The notes: generated from the sequence alone by a model not told the origin. Counted from the first letter of the stretch, positions 34,179-43,225 are shown. The stretch: 64,000 bases of DNA from Streptomyces yatensis (GCF_018069625.1 NZ_CP072941.1:2852001-2916000), one strand, 5' to 3'. Program-made: numbers and translations.

Positions 34179-34640
34179 TCAGTCTCTCCCTCTGCCCGTC
34201 TGCGGCACGTTGCTGAACTGGTCGATCGCCGCGCGCACGCCCGTCAGGGCGGAGCCCAGTGCGCTGACCGAGCCCAGCGCGCCCGCGATGAGCAGCAGCG
34301 AGCGGCGCAGGCGGTGCAGCTCCGGAGCGCCGGTGCGGGCCATGGCATCGAGCGCGGCCAGCTCGTCGTCCGCGATCGCCCGGTCCGGTAATTCGGCCGG
34401 GTGGGCCGCCAGATCACGTCTGAGTCGGGCCACGGCACGGCGCAGCTCGGCCGCCCTCGGATCGTCATCGGTGCCCGCCACTCGCCTGGCTTCCACGACT
34501 GCGGCGCCCTCCACTGACAAGGCACCGGGTTCGTCCCAGAGCCTCGCGCCATCGTTGGCCAACACTGCCCTTCTCCCCCTCGCGCCCTCTCGCACGAGCC
34601 TGCCCCCTTCCCGCATGGCCGCCCCAACCCTCCACCCCAC
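34179..34640 (-). CDS. Small conserved protein resembling DUF5955
   Basis: The protein is up to 153 residues; the start is uncertain. The conserved core begins near VAGTDDDPRAAELRRAVARL, so a GTG at 34481 (100 residues) is credible. An ATG at 34616 preceded by G-rich sequence is another option. The core has an Arg-rich amphipathic helix (LRRAVARLRRDLAAHPAEL) and a C-terminal hydrophobic helix (LRRSLLLIAGALGSVSALGS). This matches my memory of streptomycete DUF5955, which has no known function. It lies on the minus strand between allR and the nucleotidyltransferase gene. Confidence 0.65.
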   Translation of the reverse strand: MGWRVGAAMREGGRLVREGARGRRAVLANDGARLWDEPGALSVEGAAVVEARRVAGTDDDPRAAELRRAVARLRRDLAAHPAELPDRAIADDELAALDAMARTGAPELHRLRRSLLLIAGALGSVSALGSALTGVRAAIDQFSNVPQTGRGRD

Positions 34641-34770
34641 GTGGATTCGGACACAAGGGGCCGCGGATCAGTTAACGCCACTCAGTGCACGACGCGCTAT
34701 ACGGAGAGCGAAAATCAGACCGGCTGGGATGAAGCCCCCGCACGGCCCTCGGGTGCGGTAAGCAGGGCCC

Positions 34771-35379
34771 ATGGATCGCACAACGGAGGACTCCGCGCAG
34801 GTCGCCGGGATCGTGCTGGCGGCCGGGGGCGGCCGGCGGCTGGGCGGGCGCCCCAAGGCCCTTTTGACGCATCGGGGGCGGCCGCTGGTGGAGCACGCCG
34901 CGCGGGCGCTGCGCGAGGGCGGCTGCGCGCCCGTGCACATCGTGCTGGGCGCCGCGGCCGAGACCGTACGGGCACGGGCCCGGCTGCCCGGGTACGTCCT
35001 GGTCGACAACCCCGACTGGGAGCGGGGCATGGGCTCCTCGCTGCGCGCCGGGCTCGGCTCGCTGGCCGGTACGGGCGCGCGGGCGGCGCTGATCGCGCTG
35101 GTGGACCAGCCGGGGATCGGCGCCGAGGCGGTGGCCCGGGTGGTGGCCGCGTATCGCTCGCCGTCGACCCTGGCGGCCGCCGCGTACGGCGGGGAGCGGG
35201 GGCATCCGGTGCTGTTCGGCGCGGACCGGTGGGCGGATATCACGGCGAGTGCGGAGGGCGACCGGGGGGCACGCGCCTATCTGCGGGCGCATCAGTCCGC
35301 GATCACGCTCGTCGACTGCTCGGATATCGCCCGTACGGACGACATCGACACCCCCGAGGACTTGACGCTGCTCGAATGA
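34771..35379 (+). CDS. MobA/MocA-like nucleotidyltransferase
   Basis: This NTP transferase of 202 residues has the signature VAGIVLAAGGGRRLGGRPKA, the NPDWERGMGSSLRAGL block and the LVDQPGIGAEAV metal-binding Asp. The order is that of MocA, the molybdopterin cytidylyltransferase that makes MCD cofactor for xanthine-dehydrogenase-type enzymes. A xanthine dehydrogenase operon lies about 20 kb away in the same pathway. The link is supported by family but not proven: 2-phospholactate-type transferases are similar. It stands on the plus strand upstream of malate synthase. Confidence 0.82.
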   Translation: MDRTTEDSAQVAGIVLAAGGGRRLGGRPKALLTHRGRPLVEHAARALREGGCAPVHIVLGAAAETVRARARLPGYVLVDNPDWERGMGSSLRAGLGSLAGTGARAALIALVDQPGIGAEAVARVVAAYRSPSTLAAAAYGGERGHPVLFGADRWADITASAEGDRGARAYLRAHQSAITLVDCSDIARTDDIDTPEDLTLLE

Positions 35380-35405
35380 GACGGCGAGAGGGCAGCGGAC
35401 GCGGC

Positions 35406-35447
35406 GTTCAACAGAAGATTGAACTTCCACCATGAGAAACTTAGTAT
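35406..35447 (+). promoter_or_regulatory. aceB promoter with overlapping operator
   Basis: GTTCAACAGAAGATTGAAC (35406-35424) is a palindrome matching the shared 19-bp motif. Its right arm TTGAAC is also the -35, followed after 17 bp by TAGTAT (35442-35447), a near-ideal vegetative promoter. A bound repressor would block RNA polymerase. The leader is about 50 bases with AAGGAG before the ATG. Confidence 0.8.
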
Positions 35448-35505
35448 CCACAAGACAAAATCACTGCGAGCGTCCAGCTGAGACTCGTCCAAGGAGTGAC
35501 AGCCC

Positions 35506-37125
35506 ATGTCCGCACCAGCGCCGTCCCCGCTGGCCATCGTCGACGCCGAACCGCTGGAGCGTCAGGGGGAGGTGCTGACCGACGCGGCGCTGGCCTTCCT
35601 GGCCGAGCTCCACCACCGCTTCACCCCGCGCCGGGACGAGCTGCTCGCGCGCCGGGCGGAGCGCCGCGCCGAGATCGCCCGCACCAGCACGCTGGACTTC
35701 CTCCCGGAGACCGCCCCTGTCCGCGACGACCCCGACTGGCGCGTCGTCCCCGCCCCACCCGCCCTCGAGGACCGCCGGGTGGAGATCACCGGGCCCACCG
35801 ACCGCAAGATGACCATCAACGCGCTCAACTCGGGCGCCAAGGTCTGGCTCGCCGACTTCGAGGACGCCTCCGCCCCCACCTGGGCGAATGTGATCGGCGG
35901 TCAGCTCAATCTGATCGACGCCTATGAGCGCCGGATCGACTTCACCTCCCCCGAGGGCAAGAGCTACGCACTGCGGCCCGACGAGGTGCTGGCCACCGTC
36001 GTCACCCGGCCGCGCGGCTGGCATCTCGACGAGCGCCATCTGCGGGCCGCCGACGGCCGCCCCGTCCCCGGCGCCCTCGTCGACTTCGGGCTGTACTTCT
36101 TCCACAACGCCCGCCGGCTGCTCGACCGGGGCAAGGGGCCGTACTTCTACCTCCCCAAGACCGAGTCACATCTCGAGGCCCGCCTCTGGAATGACGTCTT
36201 CGTCTTCGCACAGGACCATCTCTCGCTTCCGCAAGGGACGATCCGCGCCACCGTTCTGATCGAGACCATCACGGCGGCGTACGAGATGGACGAGATCCTC
36301 TACGAGCTCCGCGACCACGCCTCCGGGCTCAACGCGGGCCGCTGGGACTATCTCTTCTCGATCGTCAAGAACTTCCGCGACGGCGGCCCCGGTTTCGTCC
36401 TCCCGGACCGCAACGCGGTCACGATGACCGCCCCGTTCATGCGCGCCTACACCGAACTGCTCGTCCGCACCTGCCACAAGCGCGGCGCGCACGCGATCGG
36501 CGGCATGGCGGCCTTCATCCCCTCGCGCCGCGACCCCGAGGTCAACGCGGTCGCGTTCGACAAGGTCAAGGCCGACAAGGACCGTGAGGCGAACGACGGC
36601 TTCGACGGCTCCTGGGTCGCCCATCCGGATCTGGTCCCGGTCGCCCGGGCCTCCTTCGACGCGGTCCTCGGCGACCGGCCGCACCAGAAGGACCGGCTGC
36701 GCGAGGACGTCCGGGTCACCGCGGCCGAGCTGATCGACGTCGCGTCGCTCGACGCCAAGCCCACGCATCAGGGCCTGCGCAACGCCGTTCAGGTCGGCAC
36801 CCGCTATATCGAGGCGTGGCTGCGCGGCCTCGGCGCCGTCGCGATCTTCAACCTGATGGAGGACGCGGCCACCGCCGAGATCTCCCGCTCCCAGATCTGG
36901 CAGTGGGTCAACGCGGGGGTGGTCTTCGAGAACGGCGAGAAGGCCACCGCCGATCTTGTCCGTAAGGTCGCCGCCGAGGAGCTGGCGGCGATCCGCGAGG
37001 AGGTCGGCGAGGACGCCTTCGCCGCGGGCAAGTGGAGCCAGGCGCACGATCTGCTGCTGAGGGTGGCGCTGGACGCGGACTACACGGAGTTCCTGACGCT
37101 GCCCGCGTACGAACTGCTGGGCTGA
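35506..37125 (+). CDS. aceB: Malate synthase A
   Basis: This condenses glyoxylate with acetyl-CoA to malate and so consumes the glyoxylate released by ureide breakdown. The 539 residues match the A form: [20 protein letters not shown] near residue 100, [12 protein letters not shown] with the catalytic Arg, [55 protein letters not shown] and the [17 protein letters not shown]sp region. No isocitrate lyase is nearby. The shared operator at its promoter supports a purine-degradation role. A strong bidirectional terminator follows. Confidence 0.97.
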   Translation: MSAPAPSPLAIVDAEPLERQGEVLTDAALAFLAELHHRFTPRRDELLARRAERRAEIARTSTLDFLPETAPVRDDPDWRVVPAPPALEDRRVEITGPTDRKMTINALNSGAKVWLADFEDASAPTWANVIGGQLNLIDAYERRIDFTSPEGKSYALRPDEVLATVVTRPRGWHLDERHLRAADGRPVPGALVDFGLYFFHNARRLLDRGKGPYFYLPKTESHLEARLWNDVFVFAQDHLSLPQGTIRATVLIETITAAYEMDEILYELRDHASGLNAGRWDYLFSIVKNFRDGGPGFVLPDRNAVTMTAPFMRAYTELLVRTCHKRGAHAIGGMAAFIPSRRDPEVNAVAFDKVKADKDREANDGFDGSWVAHPDLVPVARASFDAVLGDRPHQKDRLREDVRVTAAELIDVASLDAKPTHQGLRNAVQVGTRYIEAWLRGLGAVAIFNLMEDAATAEISRSQIWQWVNAGVVFENGEKATADLVRKVAAEELAAIREEVGEDAFAAGKWSQAHDLLLRVALDADYTEFLTLPAYELLG

Positions 37126-37148
37126 GCCGGTCCGTTCGGACGGCAAGG

Positions 37149-37178
37149 GCCCCGGACCGTACGGATACGGTCCGGGGC
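37149..37178. terminator. Bidirectional terminator between aceB and the GH29 gene
   Basis: GCCCCGGACCGTA and TACGGTCCGGGGC form a perfect 13-bp stem with a 4-nt loop (CGGA) between two convergent genes. It begins 23 bases after the aceB stop and ends 11 bases before the GH29 stop. Confidence 0.85.
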
Positions 37179-37189
37179 TCCTGTCGTCC

Positions 37190-39040
37190 CTACGGCGTGT
37201 AGAGCTGGGAGCGCGGCACGATCTGCTGGGGCACGCTGGGGCTGGACCACAGCAGCTTCATATGCGCCTCACCGGTCTGCTCGGTGTACTCGATCTTGAT
37301 GGCGTGTTGGGCTCCGGCGCGCAGCGCGACGGTCGCCTTGTCGACCTGTGGTTCATGCGGGGTGGTGTTGTCGATGACCAGACGGCCGTCGATCCACACC
37401 CGCGCGGTGTCGTCGGAGACGGTCGTGAGCGTGTAGGTCTCGCTGTGGCGGGGCTGGAGGAAGCCGGTCCAGCGGACGCCGAAGTGGTCGGCGGGGACGT
37501 CGGCGGCCGGGGAGCCGGCAAACCTCCAGCTGTGGTTGACGGCCGGGTCGGTGCGGGTGACGGCCGGCGGCCCGGTGAAGGTCTCATTGGCGAAGACCTC
37601 CTCGCGCAGCCCCTTGCCCCGGCCCTGGGGCGCGGCCGGGGCCGGTTTCACCGTCAGCTCGATCACCGAGGCGGTGGGGTCGGCCGGGCCGGCGGAGGGG
37701 GTGAGGTCGAAGCCGTCCCCCGCCTTCGCCACCTCGATGCGCTGTCCGCTGCCCAGCACCCGGGCGCCGGTCACCGTGAACGGCGCCCTGGCGGTGAGGT
37801 GGAGGGGCTGCCCCGCGGCGGGCCAGGAGGTGACGGACGCGTACAGCCGGTCGCCCGACCGGCTGACGGCACCCCAGGACGGCTCGTCGACCAGCCCGGT
37901 GGCCCCGGCCCCGTACACCGCGCGGCCCTGGCCGGAGGTCCGCAGCCAGGAGCCGATCGCACGGAGCCGGTCGACGGAGGGCTGGGGAACGCGGCCCAGT
38001 TTGTCGGGGCCGACATTGAGGAGGTAATTGCCGCCGCGGCTCGCGATATCGAGGAGATTGCGGGTGAGGGTGGCGGGCGACTTCCAGTCCTGGTCGTATC
38101 TGGCAAAGCCCCAGTGGCCGTTGAGGGTCATACAGCTCTCCCACAGCTGCCCGGCCACCGGCGCGTCCGGGATTTCCTGCTCGGGCGTTCCGTAGTCGCC
38201 GTCGACCACGCGCCGCTTGCCGACCCGGTTGTTGGTGATCAGATCGGGGTCGAGTCCGTGGAGATAGGACTGGAGCCGCTCACCGTCCTGGGCGGACCAG
38301 CGGTTGGTGGGGTTGTCCGCGTCCCATTCCCCGTCGAACCAGAGCAGCGCCGGATGGTAGTTGTCGACCAGCTCCTTGAGCTGGGCATACATCCGCTTCT
38401 CATAGCGGGGGAAGGTGGCGGGGTCGGCGAAGTCGGGGTCGTGCCAGTCCCAGATCGAGTAGTAGAAGCCGAGTTTGATCCCGGCGGCGTCCGCGGCGGA
38501 CTTCAATTCGGCCAGGATGTCGCGCCGTTGGTCGAAGGAGGAGTGGTCGCGCAGATTCCAGGTGTTCTGCTCGGTCGGCCACATCGCATAGCCGTCGTGG
38601 TGCTTGGAGGTGATGACGATATAGCGCTGCCCGGCGTCCTTGGCCGCCTTGACGACGGCCTTGGCGTCGAAGGAGGCGGGGTTGAAGTCCTGGGCGGCGT
38701 CCTCGTACTCGTTCATCGGGATCTGGCAGTTTCGCTTGATCCACTCCGCGTCGCGGCAGACGGTCCCGTCCGCCCGCCGGTATTCGCCCTCCAGCTGGGA
38801 GTAGGCGCCGAAGTGGATGAACATCCCGAAGCGGTCCTGCCGCCACCAGCCGGTGCGGTCGGCGGTGAACGGATCGTCGGTCGCGTAGTCGGTACCGGGC
38901 CCGGGCTCCCGCGCCGCCGTCGGCGCCGCAGGCACCGCGGTGGCGGCGGAAGGGCCGCTGAGGATCGTCGCCAGCACCATGCCGAGCAGAAGGCTGAGCG
39001 CTCGGAGAGGGATGACGGCCCGTCGTCTGGACGTGCGCAT
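37190..39040 (-). CDS. Secreted GH29 alpha-L-fucosidase with PA14 domain
   Basis: This is an exported glycosidase that removes fucose from glycans. It has 616 residues from the ATG after AGGAG (MRTSRRRAV); an ATG six codons upstream is less likely. The signal peptide is about 1-35. The GH29 catalytic domain (about 45-350) shows WWRQDRFGMFIHFGAYSQ, ITSKHHDGYAMWPT, FYYSIWDWHDPDF and the nucleophile Asp in LLWFDGEWD. A beta-sandwich follows, then a C-terminal PA14 domain (about 475-610), with HFGVRWTGFLQPRHSETYTL and ARVWIDGRLVIDN, likely a glycan-binding module. Confidence 0.93.
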   Translation of the reverse strand: MRTSRRRAVIPLRALSLLLGMVLATILSGPSAATAVPAAPTAAREPGPGTDYATDDPFTADRTGWWRQDRFGMFIHFGAYSQLEGEYRRADGTVCRDAEWIKRNCQIPMNEYEDAAQDFNPASFDAKAVVKAAKDAGQRYIVITSKHHDGYAMWPTEQNTWNLRDHSSFDQRRDILAELKSAADAAGIKLGFYYSIWDWHDPDFADPATFPRYEKRMYAQLKELVDNYHPALLWFDGEWDADNPTNRWSAQDGERLQSYLHGLDPDLITNNRVGKRRVVDGDYGTPEQEIPDAPVAGQLWESCMTLNGHWGFARYDQDWKSPATLTRNLLDIASRGGNYLLNVGPDKLGRVPQPSVDRLRAIGSWLRTSGQGRAVYGAGATGLVDEPSWGAVSRSGDRLYASVTSWPAAGQPLHLTARAPFTVTGARVLGSGQRIEVAKAGDGFDLTPSAGPADPTASVIELTVKPAPAAPQGRGKGLREEVFANETFTGPPAVTRTDPAVNHSWRFAGSPAADVPADHFGVRWTGFLQPRHSETYTLTTVSDDTARVWIDGRLVIDNTTPHEPQVDKATVALRAGAQHAIKIEYTEQTGEAHMKLLWSSPSVPQQIVPRSQLYTP

Positions 39041-39157
39041 GGCGGCTCCTGTGCTCATGGGTGGTCGAACAGGAGGGCTGGCCAGCCGCGTACGGGAACC
39101 TAGAACCGTAAAGATGGGATGTCAACGGGGCCCGAACGCACCGATGGGCCGCCGGTG

Positions 39158-39173
39158 ACTGCCATAAGGCAGT
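39158..39173. terminator. Small hairpin after the amidohydrolase gene
   Basis: ACTGCC-ATAA-GGCAGT is a perfect 6-bp stem with a 4-nt loop, about 36 bases past the end of the uricase operon. It is a modest candidate terminator. Confidence 0.4.
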
Positions 39174-39209
39174 TACCTCAGCGACCCATCCGATGAATCG
39201 ACGCGTCGT

Positions 39210-40580
39210 TCAGTCGTCCGCGGCGATACGGGCCAGGCGTCGCGCCTCGGTGCGCGCCTCCCGCGCGATCTCGTCCTCGTCCACGGTGAGCAGCCGGCCC
39301 GACTCCACCACCGGAGCGCCGTTCACCAGCGACAGGGTCACCGGGGCCGGGGCGCCCAGGACGAGGGCGGCGACCGGGTCGGCGATCGACGAATGGCCGA
39401 GGCCGTCCAGCTTCCACAGCACCAGGTCGGCCAGTTTGCCCGGCTCCAGCGAGCCGATCTCGTCCTGGCGGCCCAGCACCCGCGCACCGCCGTAGGTGCC
39501 GAGGCGCAGCGCCTGGCGGACGTTCAGCGCCTTCTCACGGTGGCCGCCGAGCCGGTTGACCAGCAGCGCGTTGCGCAGTTCGGTGTGGAGCTCGCCGGAT
39601 TCGTTGGAGGCGGTGCCGTCCACGCCCAGGCCCACCGGTACGTCCGCGGCGAGCAGATCGGGGACCCGGGCGATCCCGGCGGCGAGCCGGGCGTTGGACG
39701 AGGGGCAGTGGGCCACCCCGGTGCCGGTCCGGGCGAACGCCTGGATGTCGGTGTCGCTCATGTGGACGCAGTGGGCCATCCACACGTCCTCGCCCAGCCA
39801 GCCGGTGGACTCGAAGTAGTCGGTCGGCCCCATCCCGAACCGCTCCTGGCAGAACTTCTCCTCCTCCACCGTCTCCGAGCCGTGGGTGTGCAGCCGTACG
39901 CCCTTGCGGCGGGCCAGCACCGCGGACTCGCGGAGCAGTTCGGTGGAGACGGAGAACGGCGAGCAGGGCGCGACCGCGATCCGCAGCATGGCGTCGAACC
40001 CCGGGTCGTGGTGGGTGTCGATGGCCTCCTCGGTGGCGGCCAGCGCGTCCTCGGCGGACTCCACGGCGAAGTCCGGCGGCAGCCCGCCGTCGGAGGCGCC
40101 GAGGTCCATGGAGCCGCGGGCGGCGGTGAACCGCACACCCAGCTCGCGCGCCGCGCGGATCTCGGCGCCCAGCAGATCGCCGCTGCCGCGCGGAAAGACG
40201 TAGTGGTGGTCCATGGCGGTGGTGACCCCGCCCCGCACCATCATCGCGAGCGAGCCGCGGGCCGCCGCGTGGACCATCGGCTCGTCGATCCGCGCCCAGA
40301 CGGGGTAGAGCGCGACCAGCCAGTCGAAGAGGTTGCTGTCCTGGGCCAGGCCGCGGGTGAGCCACTGGTAGAAGTGGTGATGGGTGTTGACCAGGCCCGG
40401 GGTCACCAGGTGTCCCGTGCCGTCGATCCGGCGGACGACACCCTCCAGCCCCTGCGGCGCGCGCCCCTCGCCCACCGACTCGATGCGGTGGCCGGCGACG
40501 ACGACATGGCCGGACGCGTACTCGGTGTCCTGCGCGTCCACGGTGGCGAGGGCGCAGTTCTCGATGACGATGCGGTGCAC
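39210..40580 (-). CDS. 8-oxoguanine-deaminase-type amidohydrolase
   Basis: This zinc or iron amidohydrolase of about 456 residues is last in the uricase operon. Metal-site motifs are NTHHHFYQW (two His), LHTHGSETVEEEK, WMAHCVHMS and GLGVDGTASNESG (metal Asp). The family (AtzB/TrzN/8-oxoguanine deaminase subgroup) converts 8-oxoguanine to urate, which would feed directly into uricase and fits the operon. Guanine deaminase or an s-triazine-type hydrolase is the alternative. I chose the GTG of VHRIVIENC, 9 bases after GGAAGGG; an ATG ten codons upstream is possible. Confidence 0.88.
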   Translation of the reverse strand: MHRIVIENCALATVDAQDTEYASGHVVVAGHRIESVGEGRAPQGLEGVVRRIDGTGHLVTPGLVNTHHHFYQWLTRGLAQDSNLFDWLVALYPVWARIDEPMVHAAARGSLAMMVRGGVTTAMDHHYVFPRGSGDLLGAEIRAARELGVRFTAARGSMDLGASDGGLPPDFAVESAEDALAATEEAIDTHHDPGFDAMLRIAVAPCSPFSVSTELLRESAVLARRKGVRLHTHGSETVEEEKFCQERFGMGPTDYFESTGWLGEDVWMAHCVHMSDTDIQAFARTGTGVAHCPSSNARLAAGIARVPDLLAADVPVGLGVDGTASNESGELHTELRNALLVNRLGGHREKALNVRQALRLGTYGGARVLGRQDEIGSLEPGKLADLVLWKLDGLGHSSIADPVAALVLGAPAPVTLSLVNGAPVVESGRLLTVDEDEIAREARTEARRLARIAADD

Positions 40581-40640
40581 GGGGCGTGGCCCTTCCGTCG
40601 GCTGAGTCAAGGGGGATCCGGTCGGTCGGCGGGGAGCCGT

Positions 40641-41522
40641 TCAGTCGGTGGGGATCCGGGGCTCGGCGCCGTCCCGCAGCACGGTGGCCTCGATGAGCCC
40701 GTACGGCCGGTCGGCGGCGAAGTAGACCTCGTTGTCGTTGGTGAGGCCGAAGGGTTCCAGATCGACCAGGAAGTGGTGCTTGTTGGGCAGTGAGAGACGT
40801 ATCTCGTCCACCTCCGGGCGGCGCTCGATCACCCGCGCGCCCATCTCGTAGAGCGTCTGCTGGAGCGAGAGGGAGTAGGTCTCGGCGAACGCGCTCAGCA
40901 GCTGGCCGCGCGCCTCCTCGTGGCCGTGGTCCCAGTCCGGCATCGGCCGGGTGTCATCGCTCCAGCCGTAGCGCCAGCGGGCGTGCACATCGGTGGCCAG
41001 GACGCGGTCGCGGGTCTCCGGCAGCGTGGTGTACCGGTCCTTGACATAGCCCCAGAACTCGGAGTCCGTGGTGTTCAGGACGGTGAGGCCGGTGAGCCCG
41101 GAGACCACCTCCCAGCGCTCGCCGTCGTAGGCGATCTGGGCGGTGCGGACCTCCTGGCCGCGGCGGACGAAGGAGTGCCGGGCGCTCCCGGCCGTCTCGA
41201 TCCGGTCCCAGGCGTACTCCTCGATACGGATGCGGGCGCGGTGGATGGGCTGCTGGCTGGTGACGAAGTGGCGGGCCAGCCGGATGCCGAACTCCTCGGC
41301 CGTGTCGATGCCGTGCTCCTTGGCGAAGGCGTACACGGTGTTCTTGGTGGCGTCGGTCGTCAGGACGTTGGCGTTGCTGCCGGAGAGGTGGACCTCGTCC
41401 ATCTCTCCGGACAGCGCCACCGAGACATTGAGGTCCTTGAGGTGGTGCACGGCGCCGTCGCGCACCACCCGCACGACGCGGGTCTCGGCTTTGCCGTAAC
41501 TGTTCGGGCCGAGCGTGGGCAT
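40641..41522 (-). CDS. uox: Uricase (urate oxidase)
   Basis: This cofactor-free enzyme oxidises urate to 5-hydroxyisourate. From the ATG of MPTLGPNSYGKAE it has 293 residues. It shows the T-fold tandem and the Lys-Thr catalytic region TTDATKNTVYAFAKEHG, the HHFLVDLEPFG motif and SLPNKHHF. The gene begins 5 bp after the HIU hydrolase stop. Peroxide produced here is a known burden of this step; no catalase is adjacent. Confidence 0.97.
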   Translation of the reverse strand: MPTLGPNSYGKAETRVVRVVRDGAVHHLKDLNVSVALSGEMDEVHLSGSNANVLTTDATKNTVYAFAKEHGIDTAEEFGIRLARHFVTSQQPIHRARIRIEEYAWDRIETAGSARHSFVRRGQEVRTAQIAYDGERWEVVSGLTGLTVLNTTDSEFWGYVKDRYTTLPETRDRVLATDVHARWRYGWSDDTRPMPDWDHGHEEARGQLLSAFAETYSLSLQQTLYEMGARVIERRPEVDEIRLSLPNKHHFLVDLEPFGLTNDNEVYFAADRPYGLIEATVLRDGAEPRIPTD

Positions 41523-41527
41523 GGGTG

Positions 41528-41869
41528 CTAGCTCCCTCGGTAGACGGAGTAGCCGAACGGGGTGAGCAGCAGCGGTACGTGGTAGTGCTCGCCCGGCTCG
41601 ACGGCGAAGGCGACCGCGACCTCCGGGAAGAAGGCGTGGGTCAGATACGGCCCGGTCTCGAAGCGCAGCCGTGCGTGGGTGGTGCCCTCGGGGAGGTCGG
41701 GCAGGTCCTTGCAGCGCCCGTCGGCGTCGGTCAGGGAGTCGGCGTGCGCCGTCCACCGCGCGCCGGGCCCCGAGCGGACGGACAGCTCGACGACCACGCC
41801 CACGGCGGGGCGGCCGATGCTGGTGTCCAGGATGTGGGTGGACACGGAGGTGGCGCCGCCGGCCATCAC
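41528..41869 (-). CDS. uraH: 5-Hydroxyisourate hydrolase (transthyretin-like)
   Basis: This hydrolyses 5-hydroxyisourate to OHCU. The 113 residues show the family landmarks: N-terminal VSTHILDTSIGRPA (catalytic His), TDADGRCKDL, YLTHAFFPEV, HYHVPLLLTPFGYSVY and the C-terminal YRGS tetrapeptide. Its start overlaps the OHCU decarboxylase stop by four bases. Confidence 0.97.
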   Translation of the reverse strand: MMAGGATSVSTHILDTSIGRPAVGVVVELSVRSGPGARWTAHADSLTDADGRCKDLPDLPEGTTHARLRFETGPYLTHAFFPEVAVAFAVEPGEHYHVPLLLTPFGYSVYRGS

Positions 41870-42396
41870 CGCTCTCCTTCCGCCGGGGCCCGCGGGGCCT
41901 GGGGGGTTTCCGTCAGCCGGGTCAGCCGGATGCGGTTGATCTTTCCCAGTTCGGTGCGGACGATCTCGCGCTCGGTGTCGGCGTCATGGTGGATCCGCTC
42001 GCGCAGCGCCGCCAGCATCTCCTCGCCGGTGCGGCCGGTGGCGCAGATCAGGAAGACATGGCCGTGGCGCTCCTGGTACGCGAGGTTCAGCTCCAGCAGC
42101 TCGGCGCGCTCCGCGTCCCGTACCCCGCGCTGCTCGCGGGCCGAGGCGGCGTCGCCCGGCGCCGGCCGCCCGATGGGCGGATGCGCGGCCATCGCCTCGG
42201 CGAGGTCGGCGGCGGTCAGCCCGGCCATGGCCGCGTCGGCGGCGTCGAGCAGCTCCCCGACCGTGGCGTACGGCCGCCCGCCGGCGACCGCCGCGGCCCA
42301 GGCCCGGCTGGCGCACACCTCGTGCAGCAGCCCGGCGGCGTCGCGGTCGTCCACCGCGTTGAACCGGGCCAGCCCCGGCGGTGCACTGGAAGTCAC
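41866..42396 (-). CDS. uraD: OHCU decarboxylase
   Basis: This converts OHCU to S-allantoin. The 176-residue, all-helical protein has the catalytic His in AMAAHPPIGRPAP and the conserved LNLAYQERHGHVFLICATGR block. It is the first gene of the operon, starting with GTG six bases after a TAGCTT -10 element, so its message is probably leaderless. The promoter overlaps the shared TTCAACA operator. The C-terminal tail is Pro/Ala-rich. Confidence 0.96.
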   Translation of the reverse strand: MTSSAPPGLARFNAVDDRDAAGLLHEVCASRAWAAAVAGGRPYATVGELLDAADAAMAGLTAADLAEAMAAHPPIGRPAPGDAASAREQRGVRDAERAELLELNLAYQERHGHVFLICATGRTGEEMLAALRERIHHDADTEREIVRTELGKINRIRLTRLTETPQAPRAPAEGER

Positions 42397-42402
42397 TCTC
42401 GC

Positions 42403-42445
42403 AAGCTAGGAGGCACCCTCGCCGGGCGTCAACACTTTGTTGAAA
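42403..42445 (-). promoter_or_regulatory. uraD operon promoter with overlapping operator
   Basis: On the minus strand TTTCAACAAAGTGTTGACG (42445-42427) matches the shared motif. Its TTGACG serves as -35, followed by an 18-bp spacer and TAGCTT (42408-42403). The arrangement copies that of aceB: operator right arm equals -35. Confidence 0.8.
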
Positions 42446-42469
42446 AATGCGCGGAACGACGGGCCGCGG

Positions 42470-42841
42470 TCAGTCCCCGCTCTTCTCACGGTTGAGGTAG
42501 TTGTAGACGGTGAAGCGGCTCACGCCGAGGGCTCCGGCGACCGTCTCGACGCCGTGGCGCACCGAGAAGGCGCCGCGCTGTTCGAGCTGGCGGACGACGG
42601 ACTGCTTGGTCTTGCGGTCGAGGGCCGAGAGCGGCACGCCGTGGCGGCGCTGCAGGTCGGCGAGGATGTGGTCGAGCGAGTCCGAGATATGCGGCAGCCT
42701 CACGGCGATCACCGGGCGGCCCTCCCAGGAGAGCACCACGTCGTCGCCCCGGGCCCGGTCCGGGGCGATCATCTCGCCGCCCATGGCGTCCACGAGCGGC
42801 CGCACCGCGGCGGCGAAGGGGTGGTCGGCCGGTACGCTCAC
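42470..42841 (-). CDS. Short helix-turn-helix regulator (HTH_22/YheO-like)
   Basis: This 123-residue protein lies immediately upstream of the uricase operon on the same strand. The C-terminal third is a clear HTH (KQSVVRQLEQRGAFSVRHGV, then ALGVSRFTVYNYLN) of the YheO/DauR type. The N-terminal part keeps the DDVVLSWEGRPVIAV and HISDSLDHI elements seen at the end of the sensory domain in longer relatives (about 200-240 residues), so this is a trimmed form. It starts with GTG overlapping the stop of the preceding small gene (GTGA). A role in purine-gene control is inferred from position. Confidence 0.82.
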   Translation of the reverse strand: MSVPADHPFAAAVRPLVDAMGGEMIAPDRARGDDVVLSWEGRPVIAVRLPHISDSLDHILADLQRRHGVPLSALDRKTKQSVVRQLEQRGAFSVRHGVETVAGALGVSRFTVYNYLNREKSGD

Positions 42842-43089
42842 GCCTCACCCTCCCCGATCACGTTGACCTGGAGCGAAATCCGGGTGGCACCGGCTTCGAG
42901 GGAGCCGCGCAGCAGCCGGTCGACGGCCGCCAGCACCGCTTCCGCCCCGCCTTCCGCGGTGTTGCCGAAAGGGCCGACGTCGACCGCGTCCAGCGGGGCG
43001 GCCTGGACGGTCTCGCGGGCCACGACGGCGTGCGGCGGCACCTCGTCGAGGTCGAACGGTTCGGTGGTGAACTCAACCCTCAATCTCAC
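42838..43089 (-). CDS. Small thiamine-binding-fold protein (MTH1187/YkoF-like)
   Basis: This 83-residue protein contains the LDAVDVGPFGNTAEGGAEAV pattern and a terminal GATRISLQVNV strand of the PF01910-type thiamine-binding family. It is shorter than the usual 100 residues. It is co-transcribed with the HTH gene (4-base overlap). The link between thiamine and purine degradation is not obvious. Function is inferred from fold only. Confidence 0.65.
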   Translation of the reverse strand: MRLRVEFTTEPFDLDEVPPHAVVARETVQAAPLDAVDVGPFGNTAEGGAEAVLAAVDRLLRGSLEAGATRISLQVNVIGEGEA

Positions 43090-43225
43090 GCGGCAAACCT
43101 ACTGCGTCAGCCGTAACACGGCGCCCCCACTGCGGGGGACCAAACGCCCAAGTCCCTCGCCGCGGCCGCCCGCTTCGGGGAGCATGGACGCCTACCGCAT
43201 CCGCCCCCGTCCACGGAGCGCCCCG

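Noticed and set aside
37262..39103. 613-codon frame antisense to the fucosidase
   Set aside because: The GH29 and PA14 motifs on the minus strand are unambiguous.
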